From contig NZ_VCNJ01000013.1 in NCBI RefSeq assembly GCF_005938625.1, positions 124,001-188,000 of the forward strand: 64,000 nt of DNA. The letters are read 5' to 3'. Source of the DNA: Pseudomonas fluorescens (lineage in GTDB: Bacteria; Pseudomonadota; Gammaproteobacteria; Pseudomonadales; Pseudomonadaceae). Position 1 is the first letter of the stretch. Every line of letters starts with the position of its first letter. Shown here in pieces: positions 1 to 7,300 of the stretch. Below the pieces are notes generated by a model. It saw only the letters and a program-made list of their open reading frames with translations. It did no database searches and had not been told where the DNA came from. The translations under genes were made by a program, and so were the position numbers.

Positions 1-43
1 GCGAACCCACCAGCAGATTGCGACGTAGTGCGGAAAAATTCAT
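1..43 (-). CDS. N-terminus of a gene leaving the left edge, probably cystine-binding protein
   Basis: Only the first 14 codons are inside the window, read leftwards from an ATG at 43-41: MNFSALRRNLLVGS. An AGGGG ribosome-binding site lies about 8 bases before the ATG. The basic start followed by hydrophobic residues is the beginning of a signal peptide. In Pseudomonas the gene beside dcyD is usually the periplasmic cystine-binding protein FliY/TcyJ, whose N-terminus looks like this from memory. The identification rests on context and 14 residues only. Confidence 0.5.
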   Translation of the reverse strand, partial: MNFSALRRNLLVGS

Positions 44-238
44 GACGAGCCCCTGTGTTTTCTTATGGAAGACGCTTAAGGAAAGTTGGCGAATTTATGA
101 TTTCGACGACAGCGCTATCCTGCCTTAAACCAGCTTATGCGTCTCTCGCGAAATTCGCCTGCGGCGAGACTATAAGATGTCTTCGTTAGACTTGAAAATA
201 CTTAATAATTGAAATGTTATTCTTAATTGGAATATGAG

Positions 239-269
239 GATCGTTCCCACGCAGAGCGTGGGAACGATC
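239..269. repeat. Solo 31-bp palindrome of the GATCGTTCCCACGC family
   Basis: Perfect 14-bp inverted repeat (GATCGTTCCCACGC and its complement) around a 3-base centre. It lies 3 bases beyond the dcyD stop codon. The same arms form the outer ends of the longer elements at 12010-12120 and 15878-15981, so this is either one end of that element or its solo form. It may also serve as a transcript end for dcyD. Confidence 0.8.
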
Positions 270-272
270 TCG

Positions 273-1277
273 TTACAGGAAATCCTTGTAAGCAAACAAC
301 GCCGGCGCGCCTCCGGTGTGCAGGAAAATAATCGGGCCTTCGTTGAAGCGCTGACGGCCAATGCCGTCGAGCAAGCCCGCCATTGCCTTGCCGGTGTATA
401 CCGGATCGAGCAACACCGCTTCCTGACTCGCCAGCAATTTCACCGCCGCCAACGTCCCGGCATTCGGCTCGCCATAACGCGGGCCAAAGTATTCGTCCCA
501 CAACTCGACCTTGAAACTGGCCGGCAGTTCGACGCCAAGCAGATCTGCCGTGCGTTCCGCCAGGCCCTGTACCTTCGGCCGCTGATCTTCTTCACTGCGC
601 GAAACCGTCACGCCGATCACCGGCAATTGTGGCAGCACTTCAGCCAGGGCCAAGCCCAGACCACTGTGAGTTCCGGCGCTGCCGGAGGCTAGAACCACAG
701 CGGCGAAATCCACACCGGTGTCCTTGATCTGCTCAGCCAGTTCCAGGCCGGCGCGCACGTAGCCCAGCGCACCGAGCGCATTCGAACCACCGATCGGCAC
801 CAGATACGGCTTCTTGCCGTTGCTGCGCAGTCGTACGGCGAGGGCGGCGAGTTGTTCGTCGGCGTTGTCGAGGTTGTCGACCAGCTCGACCTTGGTGTCG
901 AACAGATCCAGCAGCAAGCGATTGCCGTTGCCGGTGTAATTGATGTCATCGGTGCCCAGTGGATTTTCCAGCAGCGCCACGCAGCCCAGGCCCAGTTTGG
1001 CGGCCAGTGCGGCGGTCTGACGAACGTGGTTCGATTGCAACGCACCGGCGGTGATCAGCGTGTCGGCGCCTTGCGCCAAGGCGTCGGCGGCGAGGTATTC
1101 AAGTTTGCGCAATTTGTTGCCGCCCATGGCCAGTGGCGTCAGGTCATCGCGCTTGATATACACCTCGCGACCGAGCCATGCGGAAAGGCGTTCGAGTTTT
1201 TCCAGTGGCGTCGGGTGGCCAAGCAGGTCGAGGCGGTTAAAGCGATCCAGCTGTTGTTTGATCGGTTGTTTAAACAT
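273..1277 (-). CDS. dcyD: D-cysteine desulfhydrase (PLP-dependent)
   Basis: 334 residues from an ATG at 1277. It belongs to the fold-type II PLP enzymes of the ACC deaminase / D-cysteine desulfhydrase family, which convert D-cysteine to pyruvate, H2S and ammonia in the cytoplasm. The PLP lysine sits in the [10 protein letters not shown] motif (Lys55), followed by a TAGALQSNH substrate/PLP stretch near residue 85 and a glycine-rich phosphate-binding loop ([11 protein letters not shown]). Length matches the family (about 330). A longer reading frame continues upstream to 1505 but would overlap the divergent epsC, so the start MFKQPIKQ is preferred. Neighbours are a probable cystine-binding protein and a serine acetyltransferase, fitting a cysteine/cystine role. 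ACC deaminase is less likely given this context. Confidence 0.85.
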   Translation of the reverse strand: MFKQPIKQQLDRFNRLDLLGHPTPLEKLERLSAWLGREVYIKRDDLTPLAMGGNKLRKLEYLAADALAQGADTLITAGALQSNHVRQTAALAAKLGLGCVALLENPLGTDDINYTGNGNRLLLDLFDTKVELVDNLDNADEQLAALAVRLRSNGKKPYLVPIGGSNALGALGYVRAGLELAEQIKDTGVDFAAVVLASGSAGTHSGLGLALAEVLPQLPVIGVTVSRSEEDQRPKVQGLAERTADLLGVELPASFKVELWDEYFGPRYGEPNAGTLAAVKLLASQEAVLLDPVYTGKAMAGLLDGIGRQRFNEGPIIFLHTGGAPALFAYKDFL

Positions 1278-1467
1278 GAGTCCGTACTGGCGGAGAAAGA
1301 TGAAAGGACTATAGGCACGCGCTTTTGCAGGGGCAACCGCCAATCGCTTATAGCTAAATCGACTGAGCCCAGCACTATCGGTTCTTAATTCGCTCTCCTG
1401 ACCTTGCCGTAAAGTAGTCGCCGTTGACGCGGCCAGACAGTCCGGCCGCCCGTGAGGAGTCTTTACC

Positions 1468-2394
1468 GTGAGCGAGCGTTCCAGCCATTGGCAATTGCAG
1501 ACCATCGTTAGTCAACTGCGCAGCGCGCGGGATCAGTGGCGGGCACAGAACGGCCGGGCGTCCGGCGAGCAGGGTGGTCGCGAGTTGCCATCGCGGGCTG
1601 CGATGGCGGAGATTCTCGAAGCACTGTGTGGGGCGTTGTTCCCGATGCGTTTGGGGCCGGTGGATCTGCGCGAAGAGAGTGAAGATTTCTACGTCGGCCA
1701 CACCCTCGATGTGGCGCTAAATGCGTTATTGGCGCAGACCCGCCTGGAACTGCGTTACGTCGCCCGTCATAGCGCGCAGGCTGATACCGAAGTCGAGGCC
1801 CGTGCGATTCAGATTATTCAGGACTTTGCCCTGGCCTTGCCGGGCTTGCGCACGCTGCTCGACACCGATGTGCTGGCCGCTTATCACGGTGATCCAGCCG
1901 CGCGCAGTGTCGATGAAGTTCTGCTGTGCTACCCGGGAATTCTGGCGGTGATTCACCATCGTCTCGCCCACCATTTGTATCGTGCCGGGCTGCCGCTGCT
2001 GGCGCGGATCAGCGCGGAAATCGCCCATTCGGCGACCGGCATCGATATCCATCCGGGTGCGCAGATTGGCCGCAGCTTCTTTATCGATCACGGCACGGGT
2101 GTGGTGATTGGCGAGACCGCGATCATTGGCGAGCGCGTGCGGATTTATCAAGCGGTGACGTTGGGCGCCAAACGCTTCCCGGCAGATGAAGACGGTCAGT
2201 TGCAGAAGGGCCATCCGCGCCATCCGATCGTGGAAGATGATGTGGTGATTTACGCCGGGGCGACGATTCTCGGACGGATTACCATTGGCAAGGGTTCGAC
2301 CATTGGCGGCAACGTGTGGCTGACGCGCAGCGTACCGGCGGGATGCAATCTGACCCAGGCCAACCTGCAGCACGATGACGGCACGCAAAAGTAA
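1468..2394 (+). CDS. epsC: Serine O-acetyltransferase, EpsC type
   Basis: 308 residues, GTG start with a GAGGAG ribosome-binding site 8 bases upstream. It transfers acetyl from acetyl-CoA to L-serine, the first step of cysteine synthesis. The N-terminal 180 residues are helical; residues 185-295 carry the left-handed beta-helix of hexapeptide repeats ([33 protein letters not shown]) with the catalytic FIDHGTG motif around His208. Length fits the longer EpsC-type enzymes of Pseudomonas, not the 270-residue enteric CysE. It is divergent from dcyD, placing O-acetylserine formation next to D-cysteine breakdown. Confidence 0.88.
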   Translation: MSERSSHWQLQTIVSQLRSARDQWRAQNGRASGEQGGRELPSRAAMAEILEALCGALFPMRLGPVDLREESEDFYVGHTLDVALNALLAQTRLELRYVARHSAQADTEVEARAIQIIQDFALALPGLRTLLDTDVLAAYHGDPAARSVDEVLLCYPGILAVIHHRLAHHLYRAGLPLLARISAEIAHSATGIDIHPGAQIGRSFFIDHGTGVVIGETAIIGERVRIYQAVTLGAKRFPADEDGQLQKGHPRHPIVEDDVVIYAGATILGRITIGKGSTIGGNVWLTRSVPAGCNLTQANLQHDDGTQK

Positions 2395-2401
2395 GACCCC
2401 A

Positions 2402-2480
2402 TGTAGGAGCTGCCGAAGGCTGCGATCTTTTGATCTACAAAAACAAGATCAAAAGATCGCAGCCTTCGGCAGCTCCTACA
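2402..2480. repeat. REP pair, GTAGGAGCTGCCGAAGGC family
   Basis: Two inverted REP units with 35-base perfectly complementary arms separated by 9 bases, just downstream of epsC. It would form a long hairpin in RNA and may protect the epsC 3' end. Further copies of this family lie at 12123, 13029, 15997, 36248 and 43951. Confidence 0.9.
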
Positions 2481-2605
2481 GGTATGGGCATAAGGCCATG
2501 TTGCTGTTGAACGAATTCCTCCAAACCCGCGTCATACACCTCCTTGGGCTACTGTAGGAAAACTACCGCCCAGCCCTGCGATTAGTCCTTACCACCCTAT
2601 CCATG

Positions 2606-2633
2606 TTTAACTTGAACGTTCATTCAAGTTAAA
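2606..2633. promoter_or_regulatory. BetI-like operator upstream of the BCCT transporter
   Basis: Perfect palindrome with 11-base arms (TTTAACTTGAA and its complement) around a 6-base centre, CGTTCA. Its core, TTGAACGTTCA, resembles the TGAACGTTCA-type site bound by the TetR-family choline repressor BetI. It lies 92 bases before the transporter start, a plausible promoter position. No betI gene is adjacent, so the repressor would act from elsewhere. Confidence 0.6.
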
Positions 2634-2725
2634 CCGGTGGTTCGCTGCCCGCTCACAACAGGAGGCTTGCCTTTGCTGAGTCCGATCATTTCAGCCACGT
2701 TTCAACCCCTCGAGGTGCACGTTTC

Positions 2726-4726
2726 ATGAGTGCATCGTCCACCCCCGCCAGCGGTCTGGTACGCATGAACCCGCCGGTGTTCTACTTCGCCGCGACGGTC
2801 ATTCTGCTGTTTGGTCTCGTTGTTATCGCCATGCCTGAGCAGGCCGGCGCCTGGCTGCTGGAAGCGCAAAACTGGGCGGCCAATACGGTCGGCTGGTACT
2901 ACATGCTCGCGATGACCCTGTATCTGGTCTTCGTGGTGGTCACCGCCTTATCCGGCTACGGCAAGATAAAACTCGGTGCCGACCACGACGAGCCCGAATT
3001 CAGTTACCTGTCCTGGGCCGGCATGCTGTTCGCTGCCGGGATCAGCATCACGCTGTTTTTCTTCTGCGTCTCTGAGCCGCTGACCCACATGCTCCAGCCG
3101 CCGCAAGGCGAGGCGGGCACGGCGGATGCGGCGCGTCAGGCGATGCAGATTCTGTTTCTGCACTGGGGCCTGCATGGCTGGGGTGTGTTCGCCTTCGTCG
3201 GCATGGCGCTGGCGTATTTCGCCTACCGCCACAACCTGCCACTGGCCCTACGCTCGGCGCTGTATCCGCTGATTGGCAAACGCATCAATGGCCCCATCGG
3301 TTACGCGGTGGACGGTTTCGGCATCATCGCCACGGTGTTCGGTCTGGGTGCCGACATGGGTTTTGGGGTGCTGCACCTCAACTCCGGTCTTGACTACCTG
3401 TTCGGCATCGCTCACACCCAGTGGATTCAGGTCGGCCTGATCACGCTGATGATGGGCGCGGCGATCATCGTGGCAGTCTCCGGCGTCGATAAAGGCGTGC
3501 GGGTGATGTCCGACATCAACATGCTGCTGGCCTGTGCGCTGCTGCTGTTTGTGTTGTTCGCCGGGCCTACCCAGCACCTGCTCAACACCTTGATCCAGAA
3601 CATCGGCGACTACCTCGGCGCCTTGCCGATGAAGAGTTTCGACCTCTACGCCTACGACAAGCCGAGCGACTGGCTCGGCGGCTGGACGGTGTTCTACTGG
3701 GCCTGGTGGATTGCATGGTCGCCGTTCGTGGGCCTGTTCATCGCCCGGATTTCCCGTGGCCGGACCATCCGCGAATTCGTTTTCGGCGTGCTGTTGATTC
3801 CGCTCGGTTTCACCCTCGCGTGGATGTCGATCTTCGGCAACAGCGCAATCGATCAGGTACTCAACCACGGCATGAGCGCGCTGGGCATGTCGGCCCTCGA
3901 CAACCCGTCGATGAGCATTTACCTGCTGCTGGAAACCTACCCATGGAGCAAAACCGTCATCGCCGTGACGGTGTTTATCAGCTTCGTGTTCTTCGTCACC
4001 TCAGCCGATTCCGGCACCGTTGTGCTCTCGACCCTGTCGGCCAAGGGCGGTAGCCCGGACGAAGACGGGCCGAAATGGCTGCGGGTGTTCTGGGGCGCGA
4101 TGACGGCGTTGATCACCAGTGCGCTGCTGTTCTCCGGCAGCATCGATGCGCTGAAGTCAGCGGTAGTGCTGACTTCGTTGCCGTTCTCGCTGATTCTGTT
4201 GCTGATGATGTGGGGCCTGCACAAGGCGTTCTACTTGGAGTCGCAGAAACAGATCGCGCAGTTGCATTCGCTGGCACCGGTCTCCGGTTCGCGGCGCGGC
4301 ACCGGTGGCTGGCGCCAACGCCTGAGTCAGGCTGTGCACTTCCCGTCGCGCGACGAGGTGTACCGTTTCATGGACACCACGGTGCGTCCGGCGATTGAAG
4401 AAGTGACGGCGGTGTTCGTCGAGAAAGGTCTGAACGTGGTCACCCAGCCGGATCCGGCGAATGACAGCGTCAGCCTCGAAATCGGCCACGGTGATGCGCA
4501 TCCGTTCATCTATCAGGTGCAAATGCGCGGCTATTTCACGCCGTCGTTCGCGCGTGGCGGGATGGGCTCGAAGCAGCTCAACAATCGCCGCTACTACCGC
4601 GCCGAAGTGCATTTGAGCGAGGGCAGTCAGGACTACGATCTGGTCGGCTACACCAAAGAGCAGATCATCAACGACATCCTCGACCAGTACGAACGCCACA
4701 TGCAGTTCCTGCATCTGGTGCGTTGA
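2726..4726 (+). CDS. betT: BCCT-family choline/betaine transporter, BetT-like
   Basis: 666 residues; ATG with CGAGG ribosome-binding site 9 bases upstream. The first 510 residues form about 12 membrane segments of the betaine/carnitine/choline transporter fold, with the family signature WAWWIAWSPFVGLFIARIS near residue 330 and a GADMGFGVLHLNSGL stretch near 215. Residues 540-666 form a cytoplasmic C-terminal domain like that of BetT, which senses osmotic state in the enteric protein. It imports choline (or a related betaine) with protons or sodium for osmoprotection and as a carbon/nitrogen source. The BetI-like palindrome upstream favours choline over carnitine. It stands alone, followed by a convergent small membrane gene. 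Confidence 0.82.
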   Translation: MSASSTPASGLVRMNPPVFYFAATVILLFGLVVIAMPEQAGAWLLEAQNWAANTVGWYYMLAMTLYLVFVVVTALSGYGKIKLGADHDEPEFSYLSWAGMLFAAGISITLFFFCVSEPLTHMLQPPQGEAGTADAARQAMQILFLHWGLHGWGVFAFVGMALAYFAYRHNLPLALRSALYPLIGKRINGPIGYAVDGFGIIATVFGLGADMGFGVLHLNSGLDYLFGIAHTQWIQVGLITLMMGAAIIVAVSGVDKGVRVMSDINMLLACALLLFVLFAGPTQHLLNTLIQNIGDYLGALPMKSFDLYAYDKPSDWLGGWTVFYWAWWIAWSPFVGLFIARISRGRTIREFVFGVLLIPLGFTLAWMSIFGNSAIDQVLNHGMSALGMSALDNPSMSIYLLLETYPWSKTVIAVTVFISFVFFVTSADSGTVVLSTLSAKGGSPDEDGPKWLRVFWGAMTALITSALLFSGSIDALKSAVVLTSLPFSLILLLMMWGLHKAFYLESQKQIAQLHSLAPVSGSRRGTGGWRQRLSQAVHFPSRDEVYRFMDTTVRPAIEEVTAVFVEKGLNVVTQPDPANDSVSLEIGHGDAHPFIYQVQMRGYFTPSFARGGMGSKQLNNRRYYRAEVHLSEGSQDYDLVGYTKEQIINDILDQYERHMQFLHLVR

Positions 4727-4732
4727 TCCGGA

Positions 4733-4770
4733 GCTGAGCGTCGGGACGTTTTTATGACTCGGCGCTCAGC
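4733..4770. terminator. Possible bidirectional terminator hairpin
   Basis: Inverted repeat GCTGAGCG / CGCTCAGC enclosing a T-rich stretch, starting 7 bases after the transporter stop codon and reaching into the last codons of the convergent small gene. No clean T-run follows the stem, so it is only a candidate. Confidence 0.35.
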
Positions 4771-5012
4771 ACCATGAATAACACCATCGCCGCCATCGGC
4801 ACGCCGAACACCGCACTGCCAATCGCTATTTCCGAACCCAGCGGTTGCTTCGCATGCACCACACCCACCGTGCCATTAATCACCGTCAACGCCAACCACA
4901 GGGCGGCGAAGCCGTAGGCCATGGTCTGGCGACTGAAGCCGATGCGCTCGCCGATGTAGAGCATCAGGGCAAGCAGGACCAGGCCGAAGAAAATGATGAT
5001 GGCGGTGTGCAT
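4752..5012 (-). CDS. Small membrane protein of unknown function
   Basis: 86 residues from an ATG at 5012 (MHTAIIIFFGLV). Three hydrophobic segments are visible, at about residues 3-19, 32-50 and 62-83, with the positive residues of GERIGFSRQ between the first two. This suggests a compact three-helix inner-membrane protein. The frame stays open to 5150 but the upstream part overlaps the REP pair, so the internal ATG is preferred. Such proteins are common in Pseudomonas, but no function is recognised. It converges with betT, and nothing in the sequence ties it to choline transport. Confidence 0.65.
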   Translation of the reverse strand: MHTAIIIFFGLVLLALMLYIGERIGFSRQTMAYGFAALWLALTVINGTVGVVHAKQPLGSEIAIGSAVFGVPMAAMVLFMVLSAES

Positions 5013-5049
5013 TGTGGTGCCTGCGGGATGTGCGGTGCCTGATCGGCCG

Positions 5050-5144
5050 CCATCGCGGGCAAGCCCGCTCCCACAGGTTTCGGGGTTGGACACAAAATTT
5101 GTGAACGACGCAGAACCCTGTGGGAGTGGGCTTGCCCGCGATGG
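5050..5144. repeat. REP pair (CGGGCAAGCCCGCTCCCACAG type)
   Basis: Two inverted 28-base units (5050-5077 and 5117-5144) with one mismatch, spaced by 39 bases. It is a sequence variant of the GTGGGAGCGAGC family seen at 10853 and elsewhere. The 264 bases that follow, up to hicA, hold only the promoter and operator described next. Confidence 0.9.
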
Positions 5145-5321
5145 GGCCACCTCGGTGTCAGTTAGAGCATAGCCAATCCCGCCCCCGCTACTGCCCGTCC
5201 TGCTTCTCTACTGGACACATTTTGCGACTCCTGCACAGAGTTCGGTCGGCGACGTGTTTTGCTTGCTTGCCCGCGCCTGCCATTGATCTCCCCCATACCC
5301 GAGCTTTTGCTCAATGAGCTA

Positions 5322-5351
5322 TTGTTTATCCAGGTGTGTATCGTGTGTATA
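5322..5351 (+). promoter_or_regulatory. Probable hicAB promoter
   Basis: TTGTTT and TGTATA are separated by 18 bases, ending 57 bases before hicA. Two tandem GTGTGTAT copies (5334 and 5343) overlap the -10 region and could be part of a repressor site. Confidence 0.4.
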
Positions 5352-5368
5352 AAGATTGCCTGCGTCCC

Positions 5369-5387
5369 CTAGAGTAAACAGCTCTAG
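5369..5387. promoter_or_regulatory. Inverted repeat upstream of hicA, possible HicB operator
   Basis: CTAGAG and CTCTAG are separated by 7 bases, 21 bases before the hicA start. HicB proteins with a DNA-binding C-terminus usually repress their own promoter through such palindromes; an mRNA hairpin near the ribosome-binding site is the alternative. Confidence 0.45.
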
Positions 5388-5408
5388 CGGTCGAACAGGG
5401 CAAAGGAA

Positions 5409-5591
5409 ATGCGCAGTCGGGAAATGATCAGGATGATCGAGGACGATGGGTGGTATTTGGTGGCGGTGAAAGGCAGTCACCACCAGTACAAGCATCCATT
5501 CAAGCAGGGAAGGGTGACGATCAAACACCCCGACTCCGATCTGCCCAAGGGCACGATCAACAGCATTTTGAAACAGGCGGGCTTGAAATGA
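5409..5591 (+). CDS. hicA: HicA-family mRNA interferase toxin
   Basis: 60 residues, ATG start. HicA toxins are small double-stranded-RNA-binding-fold proteins that cleave mRNA and stop translation until bound by HicB. The diagnostic core is present: the catalytic histidine region KGSHHQYKHP (residues 21-30), then VTIKHP and the helix KGTINSILKQAGL at the C-terminus. Length is typical. hicB follows in the same direction. A short inverted repeat (AGGCCC at 5591, GGGCCT at 5623) lies between the two coding regions. Confidence 0.92.
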   Translation: MRSREMIRMIEDDGWYLVAVKGSHHQYKHPFKQGRVTIKHPDSDLPKGTINSILKQAGLK

Positions 5592-5650
5592 GGCCCGTTA
5601 TTGGAAACGAAGGCCGTTTTAAGGGCCTGTCAGAGGAAGGACTCACTCAC

Positions 5651-6052
5651 ATGAAATTCCCGGTCGTTCTGCACAAGGATGCCGACTCAGACTACGGCGT
5701 GATCATCCCGGATGTACCGGGCTGCTTCTCTGCGGGCACTACGGTCGCCGAGGCGTTTGAGAATACTCAGGAAGCTTTGGCGCTTCATTATGAAGGCTTG
5801 GTCGCCGACGGCGCGCCGTTGCCTCAAGTGCGGGAGATTGATGCTCATCTCGATAACCCGGATTACGCGGGAGGGATCTGGGGTGTGGTCGATTTTGATA
5901 TCACCCCGTATTTCGGTAAGTCAGTGCGGTTCAATGCCACGCTGCCTGAGCAGTTGCTTGAGCGCATCGACCAAACTGTCCGACGTGACCAACGCTATAG
6001 CTCCCGCTCCGGTTTCCTCGCGGCAGCCGCCTTGCGCGAATTGTCGGTTTAG
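5651..6052 (+). CDS. hicB: HicB-family antitoxin
   Basis: 133 residues from the ATG at 5651, preceded by AGAGGAAGGA. The N-terminal half is the partially degraded RNase-H-like HicB fold (VVLHKDADSDYGVIIPDVPG, then TVAEAFENTQEALALH). The C-terminal part (SVRFNATLPEQLLERIDQ, then RYSSRSGFLAAAALREL) is a ribbon-helix-helix DNA-binding domain, so it should both neutralise HicA and repress the operon. An in-frame ATG at 5588 overlaps the hicA stop (ATGA) and would add 21 residues. The later start is chosen because it matches usual HicB N-termini and has the better ribosome-binding site, but coupled translation from 5588 is possible. Confidence 0.9.
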   Translation: MKFPVVLHKDADSDYGVIIPDVPGCFSAGTTVAEAFENTQEALALHYEGLVADGAPLPQVREIDAHLDNPDYAGGIWGVVDFDITPYFGKSVRFNATLPEQLLERIDQTVRRDQRYSSRSGFLAAAALRELSV

Positions 6053-6057
6053 CGAAG

Positions 6058-7095
6058 TCAGGTGCTTTCGCGTTCGATGACTTGGCACTGCAACAGATTC
6101 AATCGTTGCACCTCGTCGCTTGGTAATACACCGAGACTTTCCAAAACGCGCGTTGCGGCCAGTACGCCAATCTCCAGCGCCGGTGGTTTGATGGTGCTCA
6201 GGCTGGGCAGGAGCATATCGGCGAAGGGGTAGTCGCCGAAGCCAAGAACGGCGCAGTCTTCGGGGATTTTCAAACCCGCGCGTTGCCCGGCAAGCAAGCC
6301 GCCAGCGGCGAGGTTGTCGTTGGCGAAGATGATCGCGTCTGGGCGCGGTGAGACGCTCATCAGGGCGTCCATCGCCTGTTTGCCGGCCTCGAATGGCGCG
6401 CGATCGGCGTCGGGGGCGAAGACCCAAGGTTCCAGGCCGGATTCGCGCAAGGTCGCCGCGTAACCGTCGCGGCGTTCCAGTGCGCTGAAGTCGCCCGCAG
6501 CGCTGTTCTGGACGAAGGCAATGCGTCGGTAGCCTTTTCCCAGCAGATATCTGGCGGCTGTCACGCCCACCTCGAAATGCGAAAAACCGATCTGCATCGG
6601 CTCCCGTTCCGGCTGGTAATCCCACGTCTCGATCACCGGCACATCGGCCTCGGCGATCATCTTTTCCGTGCCCGCACTGTGAAAGTGACTGGTCAGCACC
6701 AGTGCCGCCGGCGACCAGCCGAGAAACGCGCGCACCGCATTTTCTTCCTGCTCGGTGCTGAAGTAACTCGACGCCAGCAACAGCTGATAACCATAACGGC
6801 TTAGCGTGTCGCTGAAGCCTTGAATGGTGTTGGCGAAGATCGGCCCGGAGATGTTCGGGATCACCATGCCGACGATTTTCCCCCGCGCCGAGGCCAGCCC
6901 GCCGGCTACCAGATTCGGTACATAACCCAACTCTGCTACCACCGCCGCAATCCGTTCGCGGCGTTCGGGCGAAACCTGTTCGGGTTGATTGAAATAGCGC
7001 GACACGGTAATCGCCGAGACCCCAGCTTCACGTGCCACGGCATTCAGGGTCACGCGTCCGGCGCCACGACGTTTGCGGGGCTTTTCTTCGCTCAA
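6058..7095 (-). CDS. LacI-family transcriptional repressor (GntR/GusR-like)
   Basis: 345 residues. An N-terminal LacI helix-turn-helix (residues 15-60; TLNAVAREAGVSAITVSRYF) and hinge (AGGLASARG) precede a periplasmic-binding-like sugar/ligand domain (GMVIPNISGPIFANTI; FANDNLAAGG; LGFGDYPFADMLLPSLSTI). The family binds operators with a central CG, and a perfect site of that kind (7183-7196) lies 87 bases upstream, between this gene and the divergent TonB receptor. The repressor probably controls itself and the receptor-monooxygenase genes. The ligand is not readable from the sequence. The IKPP stretch before the C-terminus is typical of gluconate-type members. Confidence 0.85.
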   Translation of the reverse strand: MSEEKPRKRRGAGRVTLNAVAREAGVSAITVSRYFNQPEQVSPERRERIAAVVAELGYVPNLVAGGLASARGKIVGMVIPNISGPIFANTIQGFSDTLSRYGYQLLLASSYFSTEQEENAVRAFLGWSPAALVLTSHFHSAGTEKMIAEADVPVIETWDYQPEREPMQIGFSHFEVGVTAARYLLGKGYRRIAFVQNSAAGDFSALERRDGYAATLRESGLEPWVFAPDADRAPFEAGKQAMDALMSVSPRPDAIIFANDNLAAGGLLAGQRAGLKIPEDCAVLGFGDYPFADMLLPSLSTIKPPALEIGVLAATRVLESLGVLPSDEVQRLNLLQCQVIEREST

Positions 7096-7141
7096 GGCTC
7101 GATCCTTCTTAAAAACAAAATCGCATATAAAAGTAATTTTT

Positions 7142-7178
7142 CAGTATTGGACGCTCTATGTGCAGGTTGCCAATACTG
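7142..7178. promoter_or_regulatory. Second inverted repeat in the LacI/TonB-receptor divergent promoter
   Basis: CAGTATTGG (7142-7150) and CCAATACTG (7170-7178) are perfect complements 19 bases apart, just left of the LacI-type operator. It may be a second regulator site or a hairpin. Confidence 0.4.
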
Positions 7179-7182
7179 GTGA

Positions 7183-7196
7183 TGTTAGCGCTAACA
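7183..7196. promoter_or_regulatory. LacI-family operator
   Basis: The sequence TGTTAGCGCTAACA is a perfect 14-bp palindrome with the central CG typical of GntR/GalR/PurR-type LacI repressor sites. It lies between the LacI-family gene and the divergent TonB receptor, 105 bases before the receptor start. Confidence 0.8.
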
Positions 7197-7300
7197 AAGC
7201 GCATTGTCTGCTACTCGCTCGAGCGAATGCCCAAGACATTGATACAGGCGCTGTCGTCGCAGAACGGCAGCGGTTAAGGGCCAATTTCGAGCGGGCAAAC

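Larger units (their letters stand above)
2395..2725. other. Intergenic region between epsC and the BCCT transporter
   Basis: No gene seen. It holds a REP pair (2402-2480), a featureless stretch of about 125 bases, and the 28-bp palindrome at 2606-2633 that probably controls the transporter. Confidence 0.7.

Noticed and set aside
273..1505. 410-residue version of DcyD
   Set aside because: The extra 76 residues overlap the epsC start and lack family similarity.
7073..7300. Extended N-terminus of the TonB receptor (open frame from 7073)
   Set aside because: It would cover the operator and overlap the divergent LacI gene; the ATG at 7301 is followed by a normal signal peptide.
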